64,000 nt of DNA from Arachis hypogaea (Eukaryota; Streptophyta; Magnoliopsida; Fabales; Fabaceae). The notes beneath the pieces are model-generated. The model searched no databases. It was not told the origin of the DNA and saw nothing but the letters and a program-made list of their open reading frames with translations. Both the position numbers and the translations under genes were made by a program. Location of the stretch: positions 14,271,878-14,335,877 of the forward strand of contig NC_092054.1 in the NCBI RefSeq assembly GCF_003086295.3. The letters run 5' to 3'. The stretch's first letter is position 1. Each line of letters begins with the position of its first letter. This document shows positions 1 through 11,494 of this stretch, piece by piece.

Positions 1-268
1 TTGTTTGTACTTTCTCCTTTAATTCATAGGTTTGGGGTTTCCTAAACTCCTTCCGATCAGATTTTTGCATTGCCTCACAATTCTATGTTTCAATTTCTTT
101 TGATTTTTTTTTATTCAAAATCAAACGAGTCAAATGAATAAAATTACCAAACAACACAACAAACTCTATTTAACATTGCAAAAAAAAAAAATGCAACCAT
201 CTTTCAAACCATTTCATCTGAACTACACGTAAATTCTAAGAGAAAACAACACAAAATAAAAAAAAAAA
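1..268. other. AT-rich DNA, no gene seen
   Basis: AT-rich sequence with short A and T runs. No reading frame, RNA gene or recognisable repeat was found. Confidence 0.5.
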
Positions 269-782
269 AGTAAAGTATTGTTTTTGTCCCTAACGTTTGG
301 GGTAAGTCCTATTTGTGTCCTTAATATTTAAATCGTCCTATTTGTATCCCAAACATTTATAAAAGTGATTCAATGTTATCCTACTATCAATTATACTAAC
401 AAATCAGATTATATTTTTCAATTATTCTCACTTGGATGTATTCATTCTCAATTAGGTCTCACTTGGATGTGTTCGATTTTAATATTATACCCACTATTTG
501 TGTTTAGATTCAATTATGTCCCTAGAAAAGTGAATTATATAAATGTTGTAGGAATTAGTTTCAACTTTTGATGATTTATTTTTCGGAGTGGATCATCGAT
601 TCTATCTCAGACATTTGTATTCTAACTTCAAGAAGAGATTTCTAAAACTCAAACTAAAGCGCTCATGATGTGTAATTAACGGTCACTTTTACAAACGTTA
701 GGGATACAAATAGGACGATTTAAACGTTAGGGACACAAATAGGCTTTACCCCAAACGTTAAGGACAAAAACGATACTTTACT
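269..782. mobile_element. Foldback MITE, long terminal inverted repeats
   Basis: The left end (AGTAAAGTATTG then TTTTTGTCCCTAACGTTTGG) reappears as its reverse complement at the right end (CCAAACGTTAAGGACAAAAA then CGATACTTTACT). The inverted arms run roughly 100 bp, so almost half of the 514-bp element can pair with itself. The 68-codon frame inside it looks like chance. The element sits between poly-A stretches, so no target duplication could be defined. The arms resemble a MULE-type MITE family I associate with legumes; that family name is an inference. Confidence 0.75.
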
Positions 783-926
783 CTAAAAAAAATTAAAAAA
801 AAAAGACAGAATGTCTAGTAAAACAACATAGAAATTTTGCAACACAACATATAATAAATAATTTTTTTAAAGGAAAGTGCCCAACACATTAAAAGTTGAG
901 TATATTACAATAGACTATTAAATATC

Positions 927-1525
927 TTTTTTTTTTTTCATTTTGATGGTATCTCTCAACTGGAGAGATAAATGACTAATTTGTTACAAATTTGAGTTCT
1001 ATTTAAGAGTCTGTTACTTATATACACAAGACAAAATTCAAACTCAGCTCTTGACACTTACTTAGGCTTAGTTTGGTAAAGTTTTTATTTTTTAAAAATA
1101 GCTTATAAAAGTTAACTTTTAAAAGATGGCTTTTTAAAAGTTGTAGTATTTATGTTTGGTAAATCAAATAAAAAATAGCTTTTAATAAACATAAGCAACA
1201 TCAATTGTGTTTGGTAAAATAGCTTTTAAAATTTAAAAATACTATAATAAATATAAATACAATTATTAAATTTAAAAATTAGTTAACATATAAGATTATA
1301 TTAGACTTTTAAATTTTAAAAAGCACAAGCCAACTTTGAAAAGCTCTATTCTAAGTGCTTTCAAAAGTACCCCAATCTTTTAAAAGCTGCAAATACAAGT
1401 ACATGATCTTTTTGATTTATCAAACACAAAATGAGGAGCTTGAGCTTTTAAAAAGCACAAGCACCTCTTCAAAAAGCTTTACCAAACCAAGCCTTAGTGA
1501 ACTGACAGCTCAAGTTGGTTAACCA
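927..1525 (-). mobile_element. tRNA-derived SINE, minus strand, split by a MITE
   Basis: Read on the minus strand, the piece at 1494-1525 gives GGTTAACCAACTTGAGCTGT, a box A-like start. It continues across the MITE into AAGTAAGTGTCAAGAGC and a degenerate box B (GTTTGAATT) at about 1040. A body matching a legume SINE I recall follows, ending in a poly-A tail (the T run at 927-938). The MITE at 1065-1493 interrupts it; the two halves join cleanly once the MITE and one TTA are removed. It is probably 5'-truncated or decayed at 1525. The SINE family is from memory. Confidence 0.6.
1065..1493. mobile_element. Tourist-like (PIF/Harbinger) MITE with TTA target duplication
   Basis: Termini are GGCTTAGTTTGGTAAAG on the left and, on the complementary strand of the right end, GGCTTGGTTTGGTAAAG. 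Both sides are flanked by TTA (1062-1064 and 1494-1496), the 3-bp duplication of PIF/Harbinger elements. At 429 bp with no coding capacity, and rich in TTTTAAAAG/CTTTTAAAA self-complementary pieces, it is a non-autonomous MITE. It landed inside the SINE. Confidence 0.8.
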
Positions 1526-3393
1526 AACAACATATAAATCCTAACAAAACAACACAAAAATTATACTAGAACAAGAGAGTTTTTAACAAAATAGCTTAGG
1601 TTTTTCTTTGTTATTCCACAAATTCAATGGTCATGAATTGAAGTTCAAACAAGAATTATACACTTGTTTCAATAGGAACAATGCAAGTTGATTCGTTTGA
1701 GTGATTCAAACAAGTTGACTCATTTTAATATTTTATTCTAGGCCCTGTTTGGGCATGTAAACATTAGAATCACCAATCATAAAAGTTGTAGATATTTTTC
1801 TTCTCATAAAAAACGGACACCAATTTGCTTCTTTTGGATTTGAAAAGAGAGTTATGCCTTGATCTTTGAAGCATATTTTGGTTGAAATAGACGTTAACTT
1901 TTGACTTTAAAACTTACATTAAATATAATCTTTGAAATGATACTAATATTAATAAGAAGAAATCATATCATTTAAAAAAAATCAGTAAAATATTATCATT
2001 TGTAACTATTAAATCCATTAAATAAATATTATAATCTTATTATTGTAACCTCGTTAAATTAAAATAAGACCAAACATTAAAATGACAAATTTCATATTAA
2101 ATCTTAAATCAATTTTTATAATATATAATTCCAAAGATATTTATATGATATTTTGTGAGATTCAAAATAAAATCAAACTACCAAACATTAGAGATGCTGT
2201 ATAATCATAAACAAAGAAAGTCCATTTAAAATCCTTTGAAATTGTTGCATGCAATGTTAATTTGACTCTTAAGTCTTAACATAAAAACATGCTAAACTCG
2301 TGAAAAAGAGCTGCTACAGTGCTACTACTGAAAAATGTGGTACTTAATTAGAAACCCTAATGATAAGCAAAAAGGTTGATAAGCTTTTAAGATTTGTTGT
2401 ATTTCCAAAAAAAAAAACAAGAAAAAAAAATTGAAACACAATTCAAGTCTTTCTTCTCGTGCGTATTTGAGCTATTTCATTATTTTAAAAACTCTCTTCT
2501 CTCCCCTGTTCTTTCATTCTATCTTTTTTTATTATGCAAATATCTTTATATCTCTAATAAAATAAAATAAAAAGGATTAAACTCTTATTTTTATACTTTT
2601 TATATTTAAAAAATATTATAGATTAATTTATCTTTTTATTCTACTAAAAATTAATTTATCTAATATTCTGAAAGATTTGGATCTACTCATCTAATATTAA
2701 ATTGGTGGATCAGAGATAAAAATCGCTTTATATATGCATCAAATTATTAATCAACGATAAATTAATTTTTAATTTGTTAAATTAAAAAATACTTTAAAAG
2801 GAAAAAGAATTCACCCAAAATTGAAAAGTAAAAAATGCCGTGTTGTTCATGAAATTTCTTTGAAAACGGTGGTCAATCTTGGACTTTGAAATAAATGATT
2901 CAAAATGGAGTATTCTGAACAATGTTGTGCATTAATTTTACAGATAAATAGGAATTTTAAAATAAAAGTTTGGGTCCTGAAAGTTATGTATGTTTTTCAG
3001 AACATTTAATACTTGTTTTGTATTGTATGCAGAATATTTCGTATGGATATTGCTAGCACTGTACTTTAAAAATCACATTTTAAAAATATCATAAAAAAAT
3101 ATTTTATTAAAAGTTATTAAAAATATAAACCTTTTTAAAATTTGATATATTAAATATATTAAAAATTTAAAATTTTTTTATTATTTGAAATTTTATGAGT
3201 AAACAAAATTATTTTTAATAAATGAAAACTTATGACATTTCAACTATTTTGTTCAGTTGAAAAATAAATAATTGAAACAACCCAAATATCATTGTAGCAA
3301 ATTTAATTTAAACATAGTGACAATATAATGTAACTAAACTATCAAACTATCATCCAATAATGAAAGTACGATAAATAGGTCTAAAAAGAAAAG
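1526..3393. other. AT-rich intergenic DNA
   Basis: No coding frame is supported. The motif GCCCTGTTTGG near 1742 resembles the end of a hAT-type MITE, but no convincing second end was found. The rest is AT-rich with homopolymer runs. Confidence 0.45.
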
Positions 3394-3655
3394 AGAAAAA
3401 TCCAAAACAGTCCCTGATAATTACTTCAAAAGACAACGAAATTTTTGACAAAAAAAAAATCCAACCTGTCCCCTAACAATTACTTCGAAAGGACAACAAG
3501 GCTTTTGTGCAAAAAAAAAAGTCAATATTATTTTTTTTTTTGCACAGGAGCTAATCAGTCCTAGAGAAAAAAGATCAAGGACTAAATTGGGTGTTTTTTT
3601 TTGGAGTCTCATTGTTCTTTCGAGATAATTGTCAGGGATCGGATGTGATATTCAC
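3394..3655. mobile_element. Short MITE-like inverted repeat
   Basis: Left-end sequence AGTCCCTGATAATTACTTC (about 3409) pairs with GATAATTGTCAGGGATC near 3625-3640. A second copy of the left motif, TCCCCTAACAATTACTTCG, follows at about 3470, so the left arm looks partly duplicated. The 63-codon minus-strand frame here is not like any protein I know. Ends are approximate. Confidence 0.5.
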
Positions 3656-4360
3656 TCCAAAAAAAATTTTGCAATGATAAAAAGTCGTTAAGAAATATAA
3701 AACATTAAATAATTCCTTGAGGAAATTTTGAAATAAATTTATACATCAATAAAAAACGTACAAGTTCCTAAAAGAAAATCAAAATACTAAACTTAAATAT
3801 CTCTGAAAATGTTAGACACAATTCGTTTTTATAAATCTACCGTTTCAAATTTTCATAAAGCTATTTATTTTACTTCTCTAAAAATAAATTCAAAACCAAT
3901 TACGAAAATAAGTGGTAATTAAGAAATATATATTATCCAAATGAATTTACTCCAAAATTTAATACTTGAATTTTATTTCATAGTTTCTTTCTACGTTTTG
4001 TTTTCCACAAACTTAAATTCTTCTTATTCCCTCATTCTTTTGTAGCAGTGGCCGGTGCTATCGTTAATTCGTTATCTTGTATACTGTACATCCTAATAAA
4101 TTTGATGAAGACATTTACCTGCTGCATAAAAGATTAAATTCATTTCTCCTTAATAATAACTCATAAAATATTTTTATGGAAATCAATAAAAAGGTTTCAC
4201 TTTTTTATTTTTTAGGATAAAAATAAATAATGATACACAATGTAGAGAAAATTATATTATTTTTACTAGTTATAATTAGCACTTGATTCTGCTGGACAGA
4301 TAGCTTTGCAAGATTCAGGTGTACTCTAAATTATAAAACGATGAAGAAATATTTTTTTCG
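3656..4360. other. AT-rich intergenic DNA
   Basis: Nothing supported: no frame above background, no RNA gene and no repeat boundary. Confidence 0.45.
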
Positions 4361-5873
4361 GATGAAACTATTAAAATGGTATTTGAAAATTTGTATTACT
4401 GATAAAATAAATTTTAAAAGACGCTAATAATAAATAAGTCCCAAAAAATTTAAAAACACGACAAAAAAATTATATATATTTAAAAAAATGATTTTAGAGA
4501 TCAGATTAAATTTTTTTAGAGAAAATTTCACTCCCTTTTCCTGTGAGATGCTAAAATGACACTCTCCTCCCCTCTATTTTATAAATATACATTCTCCTCT
4601 CTTCTAACTTTTAAAAAACCTCATTTTTAATCCATTTTAAATTTTTTGTGTTAACTAATACTAACTTTATCTATTTTTTAAGAAAAAATAAGTTATTTTT
4701 TGAAAAAATACTCATTAACAAAAATTTTATTTTTTATTATTAAATTTTGCTTACCAAAATACCCTTTAATAAATTATTCTTTTATTGATTAAATTATACT
4801 TTTACCAAAAAATTTTTAAAAAAATTAATAATTAAATTATTTTTTTCTAAGATACCTACCCTTCAATAATTTTTTAATTAATAAATTATAATTTTACTAA
4901 AATTTTTGTTAATAATTATTTTTATATTTACTATTAATTTTTTGATATCAATATATATTATTTTAACATTAAATAAAAAAATCTTACCACTGTTAATATG
5001 TATAACAATTAATATATATTGATATTGAAAAATAATCTTACTAAAAATTTTTATTTAATGTTAAAATTTATATAAAAAAATTAATAGTAAAATATAAACA
5101 AATTGTTAGCAAAAATTTTAATAAAATTATAATTTAATAATTAAAAAATTTTTGAAGGATATTTTAGAAAAAATAATATAATTATTAAAATTTTTTTAAA
5201 ATATAATTTAATCAATAAAATAATAATTTATTAAAAAATATTTTAATAAGTAATATTTAATGATAAAAAATAATTTTTTGCTAATGGGTATTTTTTTAAA
5301 AGATAATTTTTTTTTCTTAAAAAATGGATAAAGTTAACATTAGTTAACACAAAAAGTTTAAAATGAATTAAAGATGAGGTTTTTTAAAAGTTAGAAGGGA
5401 GAAAAATGTACATTTATAAAACAGATGGGAGGGGAGTGTCATTTTAGCATCTCGCAGAGGAGGGGAGTGGAATTTTCTCATTTTTTTATGTAAAATTTTT
5501 ACAAACATTATTAAAAAAAATATCTTTTCATTCTTAAAATTTAATAATTTTTTGTCAAGTAATTTTTTAAAATTTTTATTGTGAATGATCACATTTTTTT
5601 GAAAAATAAAAAGAATCCAAAAATCAAATTTTGCTTTGAATTTTTTTGCACTTTTTAAATATTTATTCAAATGTTGCCACAAAAATTTAAATCTAGTGAA
5701 TAAGTCGTTTGTTAAATTGTAAAAATTTTTTGTTACTTACAAAAATTATAATATTTATTAATTCTTTTTATCGTATTTTCAAAATATTCAAGAATGGTTT
5801 TATCAATAATATTTTTTTTAAAAAAATTTTGTCAGCAACCGAATCTTTCCAATACCAAATTAATAATTAACTC
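4361..5873. mobile_element. MITE family B, copy 1, interrupted by a foldback element
   Basis: The outer ends pair imperfectly over about 48 bp: GGTATTTGAAAATTTGTATT on the left matches the complement of AATACCAAATTAAT at the right. The two halves (4361-4518 and 5480-5873) align in order with 18598-19111, which is an uninterrupted copy. Taking out the inserted foldback element and one 9-bp duplication leaves about 540 bp, close to the 514 bp of copy 2. Confidence 0.65.
4519..5479. mobile_element. 961-bp foldback MULE-type MITE with 9-bp target duplication
   Basis: The ends are GAGAAAATT and AATTTTCTC. Long imperfect arms continue inward (GATGCTAAAATGACACTC against GAGTGTCATTTTAGCATC) for roughly 150 bp. 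A perfect 9-bp duplication ATTTTTTTA flanks it (4510-4518 and 5480-5488), the size typical of Mutator-like elements. The interior is AT-rich and itself partly self-complementary. It has no coding capacity; the 104-codon minus-strand frame crossing its right end is a shadow. A decayed relative lies at 20120-20994. Confidence 0.85.
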
Positions 5874-6879
5874 TTTTCTTTTATTTGCACCGACAAAATA
5901 AACTCCGTTGTACAAGCAAAATCCCTATCTTATTATCACTTTAGGGCCTAATTAGCACACCTAATAGGATAAAATACATAATCCGATAACATTAATTAGT
6001 AAGAGAGAGAACATTAATTAGAAGACAGATGAGATTTCTATTAAAAAAAATAAAAAAGAAAGGAATATTATTTAAGGACTTTACTCTTATGTAAAAAAAA
6101 AAAAAGAAAGATTTTGTATAATAAAATTTGTTGTAAGTGATATTAGATTGTTTGTTTGGTGTTTTTGTAGTGTTTTACTTAAATTTAGCGGCTAGTAAGG
6201 ATTTTGAGAATTTTTTTCGTATTAATGTTTTGGTTATTTGTCTTTTTTTTTTTTTTTTTTTTTTGGTTTGAGTTGATGTGAACTTTTATTTTATCGCTTT
6301 GTAAGTATATAATACTAACATTTTATCTCCTTTTCGGTCGAAAATTTTACCAACGATCGGAAAAAAAATAATAAGAGATACTCGTATATATTTTAATACA
6401 TACAATTTTTAGCATTGTATAATATTAGTTATAAGATTATATTTTTGTCACGCCATGAATAATTTGAATTCGAATAAAAAATCTAATAACAATAAAATCA
6501 TGGTAAAATAAAGTGTTAATTAATTATAAAACGACAAATAAAAACTATTTACCCTTAAATAGGATGAATTTAACTACTTTTACATTTATTTTGCAAAGCT
6601 ATAGTTTTATATGAAATAATATTTAGCATTTTAATGGCCTTTAAAATACTGGTTCTTGTTGTATGTTTATAAAATTTTTTGCTTGTACATAATACATCCA
6701 TTTTTATTAAAATTTTTTCGTTAAATTTTGACAATGTATAAATGAATAAAAAGTGAAATATCTTAGCCTTATACATCAAAAGCTATAATCAAACTCATCA
6801 ATTATACAACATTTCTATACTATTATGTTTAAGATTATTTATTTATTTATCATATCAACATTTTTAATTTCTTTCAAGT
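5874..6879. other. AT-rich DNA with poly-T tract
   Basis: No gene. A T run lies at about 6244-6264. The 69-codon minus-strand frame at 6570-6779 has no recognisable feature. Confidence 0.45.
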
Positions 6880-7300
6880 AACGTTTGAAAATTGAAAGAG
6901 AAACAGATATTAAAAAATAAATATCAAATTAAATTTCTGTATTATATTTAGGTTAAAGTATATAAGATTGAGAGTTATGTCTCAATATTCTATTTGGTGA
7001 GAATATTACAGCGGTAGATATAAAATTAGGAGTAGAATGGAGGTGAGGTTGGAGAGTTGAAGATAGTAGATGGGGTATAATAGAAATTTAAAATGTTAGA
7101 TAAGAGTATATTTAAAAATAAATGTTATTAAAATGTCAGTATCTGTTTTTAAGAATTTCAATATCTTCTGTCTTCACTTTTTAAAGGAATCGAAGAACTA
7201 AACTTTTGTGTCTCGAAAATAAAATTTTAGTTTCAATCTCTAACCATCAAATACAATACAATATTAAATTCTAATCTTTCAACCTAAATACTATCTTAAT
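6880..7300. mobile_element. MITE family C, copy 1 (decayed)
   Basis: This stretch shares, in the same order and orientation, motifs seen at 19693-20073 and 63303-63652: GAGTTATGTCTCAATATT, then TTTCAATATCTTCTGTCTTC-like sequence, then AAAATTTTAGTTTCAATCT. It is the most diverged of the three copies. I recall similar repeats in legumes ending in GAGACTGAGACTGAAAG; the superfamily is uncertain. Confidence 0.5.
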
Positions 7301-7603
7301 GTTAGGCACCTATTTTGTTGCAAAGAGTATTACTTATTGTGCATTGAGATAATACAAGCACCACGTCACGGTTGGTAGATTGCATGGCTATTTAGCGGCA
7401 GTTTGCTTAACCATCACTAAATGAAATGATTGCGACCGTTTATTAGTGGGCAGTTTCCATTAGTGTGTAACGAAATCCAACTTATTTTAAATAATTTTCA
7501 ACACTATAGCTAAGCTAAGCCCACTTATATTTGGCTAAATATAATGTTCAATTAGACATAGGTACATAACTTTGATTTCTTTCCATATAATTATTATTAG
7601 AGG
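7301..7603. other. Intergenic DNA left of the gypsy element
   Basis: Slightly richer in GC than its surroundings, but with no frame or repeat I can name. The last five bases (AGAGG, 7599-7603) nearly match the AAAGG after the right LTR of the gypsy element and are its likely target duplication. Confidence 0.4.
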
Positions 7604-8032
7604 TGTTCTCGGGTGAGTAACCTGGACGTAACTCGGTTTTTGAGAATCGACGCCGAGTTGTTGCCTTCAACGTCGAGCTATAGACTTGGAAAATCCAAGC
7701 TCTTCGTCTAGAGAGATATCCCGTCCCGAAGAGTATGAACAAATGGGGAGTGTACTTGCAAAAGGCACTCCAATACTTAAGTTAGTATTGTGTATTCAAT
7801 GTGTCCTCCGAGGATGAAAATATCATACCTTTATAGGTGAGGTAGAATAAGTCGGTTATGCTTCTGTCCGTTACCTGTGTTTGAAAAGCAGTTATTATAG
7901 ATTGGTAGGTTACAATATTTGGTCGGACGTTTTGTTTTAGGTTATAATCCGTTGAGCCGAATTATAACGCATAATGCCGAGTTATAGCACATGATGCCGA
8001 GTTATAACTTTTGATTTGTAACAGCCATATCA
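7604..8032 (-). repeat. 3' LTR of the gypsy element
   Basis: Starts TGTTCTCGGG and ends CCATATCA on the plus strand, i.e. TG...CA. It matches 16013-16421 end to end with about two dozen substitutions by hand count (roughly 6 percent) and one 20-bp block absent from the other LTR. The block sits between two CGAG repeats, as if lost or gained by slippage. The plus strand repeats the motif CCGAGTTATA several times. LTR divergence of this size implies insertion a few million years ago under usual plant rates (inference). Confidence 0.9.
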
Positions 8033-8390
8033 TAACCCTCAAGCTTGGTCTGGGAATGTGTTTTAATGAAGTAGGTTGAGTTTTTAATGAGCCATAACTC
8101 GGCCGTTGAGTTATCCTTGGAGCCCCCAGTTCAAAATGTTTTATTAAAATATTAATTAATGAAAATTGTAAATAACAGTGGTTAGAGAGAGAAAAATTGA
8201 TTGTTAATTAAGGAAGTTGCGTGTTACAATGTGCTGCACTATGTTCGAAGTAACCGATTGGACTATTGGGGTGGATTCCAAATAATTTTGTGATAGTCAA
8301 TTAAAGCTTTTGGAATCCAAATGGTTATGTTATTGTTGCTTTTTATAAAAAAACATTTGTTAAGAAACATGAGCAAAAGAGGTATGTTGT

Positions 8391-8394
<4 letters not shown>

Positions 8395-8421
<27 letters not shown>
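8395..8421 (+). repeat. (CT)n microsatellite in antisense-gene leader
   Basis: A clean run of CT dinucleotides just upstream of the ATG at 8429 of the antisense gene. Pyrimidine-rich tracts are common in plant 5' leaders, so it may belong to that gene's promoter or 5' UTR. Confidence 0.8.
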
Positions 8422-8426
<5 letters not shown>

Positions 8427-9221
8427 TTATGTTCTTCTTCTTCCTTTCTCGAGTCGGTTCGATGGGTTTTGAGAAGGAGAAAAAGGGAAAAATTGATTGG
8501 TCATATGACTGGGTGAATGATGATGTTAGAAAGTGTTCTTTGCTGTTTGTGGATGAAGAAGCTGTGAAAGAGATAGATAAAAATAAGGTTGTTAGGCATG
8601 GTTCTGGGGTTCGTTTAGAGTTGCTACCATATTTTGTTAGTGATCGTGTGTTTCATAGGGGGTGAATGTTTTGAGTATTTCTATATGTATAGTTGTGTTC
8701 TAGAAGAGTTGAAGGTGAAACTCCCTTTCACAAATTTTGAATGCCAGGCTTTGAAACAGTTGAACTGTGCCCCTTCACAACTTCATCCCAATAGTTGGGC
8801 TTTTCTGCGAAGTTTTGAAGTGTTAATGGAGTTTTTGGAGGAGGCTCCTTATCTGGAGTTATTTTTGCGTTATTCCAGGCCAAGGGTGTTTGGAAAGGTG
8901 GCTGGGTGAACTTGAATAGTTCTCCGGGATTTGCTGTCTTCAAGCTTTATAAGTCCTCGTTTAAAGACTTCAAAAAAATGTTTTTGAAGGTTAGGAATGC
9001 TGAGGGTGATTTCCCTTTTTATTTGGACGAACAATTGGGGGAAATATTTCCCTTGTGGTGGTGTTCGGAGCCTCAGAATATTCTAGAGCCTGAAACCATT
9101 AGTTAGAGGAATGAATGCATTATCGAATATTTAGTGGAGTCTGTTGATCGAAAAGAGTTGATTTCAGTGTTTGATTTGCTTCAATGTGAAGAAAATAAGG
9201 AAGCTGTTGTAGAGTATTTAG

Positions 9222-9302
9222 GTGAGGTTCTAAAATATGACTTTGTAGGTTTTGAGTTGATGTGTTAATACTAACTGGTTTTTATTTTTTTTATTTTTTT
9301 AG
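9222..9302 (+). other. Predicted intron 1 of the antisense gene
   Basis: Donor G|GTGAGG, perfect plant/yeast-type branch motif TACTAAC at about 9269, T-rich tract, acceptor TTTTTTAG. Removing it joins EYL to GGKYPG in frame, where the unspliced frame ends at a stop. Confidence 0.7.
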
Positions 9303-9670
9303 GAGGAAAATATCCCGGCGTATCTGCTGCTACCCTAAGAGCTTGGGTGAAGAATAAGAACCTCGAAAAGGAAGGTTCGACGTCAAAGCCAGATAAGACG
9401 GTTGGTGCGGGCGAGGTTAATCAGCCTTGGGCGAAAAGAAAAAGGTTATCTGAGGGTTTTGAGGAAGAGAGGGATGAGCTTCCTATTGAGGAGATACATG
9501 CGTTCATGGATAATCAGAAGAGGTTGCATGTTACTGCCGACCAAAGTGACGACTCATCTCTTTGGGGAAAAGATTTTCCCTATATGGTCGCTGCCGACGA
9601 GGTTGGGCAATCATCAGCAGATATCTCGTTGGCGAATGAGGTCGGCGACATCAACATTGGTCAAATGCAG

Positions 9671-9744
9671 GCATGTCCATTTGTGGTTTGGTTTATATTT
9701 ATTTATTTTTTTTTTGTGTTGATTCTGTACCATGTCTTTGCCAG
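9671..9744 (+). other. Predicted intron 2 of the antisense gene, GC-AG type
   Basis: Donor CAG|GCATGT and acceptor TTTGCCAG. Splicing joins INIGQMQ to VLGFRLASLG in frame, and the interior is T-rich and non-coding in style. The donor is GC, a known minor class of plant donors; alternatively a normal GT decayed to GC after the element died. Confidence 0.6.
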
Positions 9745-10214
9745 GTTCTTGGGTTTCGATTGGCTAGTCTGGGTCGTAGCCAGGAGAATAAACATAAGAA
9801 ACTTATTGGGCAAAAGCAGGATCCGGGTTTGAAGGAGGAGTTGGTGTTAAAAAAAACATGACGATAGCAGAGTTGGAGTGCAAATTGTCTGATAAGGAGA
9901 AAGAGCTGAAGCTGATGAAAGAGAATTATGCCAGAGAGGTTGAAGATTTGAAGAAAAAGGAAGTCGACCTTTCTAGTATGAGCACCCAAATGATTGAAGT
10001 GACTGCGAAGTTAAAAGAAATGGAGAAGAATAAACAGGCAGAGATATTTGATTTGTTTGTTGAGGGTTTTGAACGAGCTTCGTTACAGGCAAAGTTTTTG
10101 GTGCCTGACTTTGATTGCTCTCCCATGGATCCGGGAAAGATCGTCCGAGATTGAGTGATGGTGGAAGATGATGGAGCGGCCGAAGATGAAGATGAAGATG
10201 AAAATGTTGAATGA

Positions 10215-10741
10215 TTTGTGTATTTGAACTTTTAATTTGGTTTATAGTAGTTGTTGATCGAGAGCTGTTGACTATTTATACTCTTTGCTTTCGTTTTGCC
10301 TATTAGAAAGGGTAGTTTGTTTGGTAATAGTTTTGTTTGATGTGTTTGATAATTTTGCATATTTGCATGGTTAGTAGATTTTGTAGGTGTTGCTGGCTGA
10401 ATTTATTTCGAATATTTGCACAGTTCAGTGTTTGTTTGGTTTGATATCTCTTCAGAGATATTTATTTGAAGTTTTTAGTTTGTAATCATGGTTTGATTTA
10501 TTTGACGGATATGTTTGGATTGATAATCCAATATTTGTGATTTCAAAATCAGATTGATAACGATAGCTTGTTGATAGGTACAGATAATATAGAAACAATT
10601 GAAGATGCGTATTGCATAATATTGATTGACCTTTGCATACAAAGGGGCAGGTAGGCAAGTCTCATTAAAACCTCTCCAAGCAAAACCCTTTTGGAAAAAA
10701 ACTTGTGAGTAGGAAAAAGAGTACAAGCCTGACCCTGACTT
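10215..10741. other. Region between the 3' ends of the antisense gene and integrase
   Basis: The ends of the two convergent genes face each other here. The sequence is T-rich and non-coding, so probably the antisense gene's 3' UTR followed by the tail of the pol transcript. The minus-strand frames here (10452-10726) are not similar to any protein I know. Confidence 0.5.
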
Positions 10742-11494
10742 TTAACTGTAATAATGTCTTAAAGAGGAAACATTCCAAGTATTGGGTAAATTTGTACCAT
10801 CTAGAGATTGTAGCCGATAAGCTCTGTTTCCGAGTACTTCAATAACTTGGAAAGGGCCTTCCCAGTTTGCGGCGAGCTTTCCATGTGAAGGTGGTTTCCT
10901 TGCTTGTTCTAATTTTCGAAGAACCAAATCGTTCTTTTGAAATGATCGGGGACGGATCTTTGTGTTGTGCTGTCGAGCTATGATTTGTTGCGCTGCTCGA
11001 TGGCGGAGAGTTGCGATATCCCTGATCTCCTCAAGTGTTTCAAGATCTATTTGCCGAGCTATATTATGGTCGTCCATTTGAGCTCTGATTGATGATTGAG
11101 ATACTTCTAAGGGTATCATAGCTTCAGATTCGTATACCAACCGAAAGGGTGTTTCTTTTGTTGTGAAGTGAATTGTGGTGTTGTATCCCCAAACTACTTC
11201 GGGAATTAATTCGGCCCATAGGCCTTTTGCATCATCGGGCTTCTTGCGTAAAGCATGTAAGACGACTTTATTGGCGGCCTCTGCTAAGCCGTTTGTTTGT
11301 GGGCGCTCTACCAAAGAGAAGTGATGTTTGACTTTGAGTTTCTGCAAAAAAGAGGTAAACTTGTGATCGGCGAACTGGCGATCATTATCAGTGATAATAT
11401 GCCGAGGTATGCCGAATCTGCAGATAATATTCTTCCATACAAAGGATATCATTTGTTCCGATGTTATTTTTGCTAGGGGTTGACTTCTATCCAT
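10742..11494 (-). pseudogene. Integrase core and C-terminus of the gypsy element
   Basis: The 250-residue open frame covers the rve catalytic core and the C-terminal part of a Ty3/gypsy integrase. Visible motifs: ITDNDRQF (second catalytic Asp), then RPQTNGLAEAANKV holding the catalytic Glu about 35 residues on, then VWGYNTTIHFTTKETPFRLVY. The C-terminus has GKLAANWEGPFQVIEV and the final SSLRHYYS before a natural stop. The first catalytic Asp lies upstream of this frame in broken sequence. This is the best preserved part of pol. Confidence 0.85.

Larger units (their letters stand above)
8429..10214 (+). pseudogene. Antisense extra ORF of Tat element (Transposase_28-like), two introns, frameshifted
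   Basis: A gene opposite in direction to gag-pol, between integrase and the 3' LTR. Start is ATG at 8429 or, more like a natural start, 8462 (MGFEKEKK). The first half has a globular domain with QLHPNSWAFLRSFEVL and PGFAVFKLYKSSFKDFKK, which I recognise as the 'putative gypsy type transposon' domain (PF04195). The tail (9858-10154) is a charged coiled coil ending in an acidic DEDEDE stretch at 10214. Two introns fit: 9222-9302 (GTGAGG donor, TACTAAC branch site) and 9671-9744 (GC donor CAG|GCATGT, AG acceptor). Breaks: one extra G near 8655, a missing T near 8875, a stop at 9103, a missing A in the A run near 9855 and a TGA at 10152. The function of this family is unknown. Confidence 0.75.

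Noticed and set aside
1740..2190. hAT-type MITE suggested by GCCCTGTTTGG
   Set aside because: No complementary second end or target duplication was found.
5368..5682. 104-codon minus-strand frame
   Set aside because: It crosses the right end of the foldback MITE and its TSD, and its composition is that of AT-rich DNA.
9699..9989. Minus-strand frame of 96 codons in the gypsy element
   Set aside because: It is antisense to the exons of the extra gene, which have the better protein signature.
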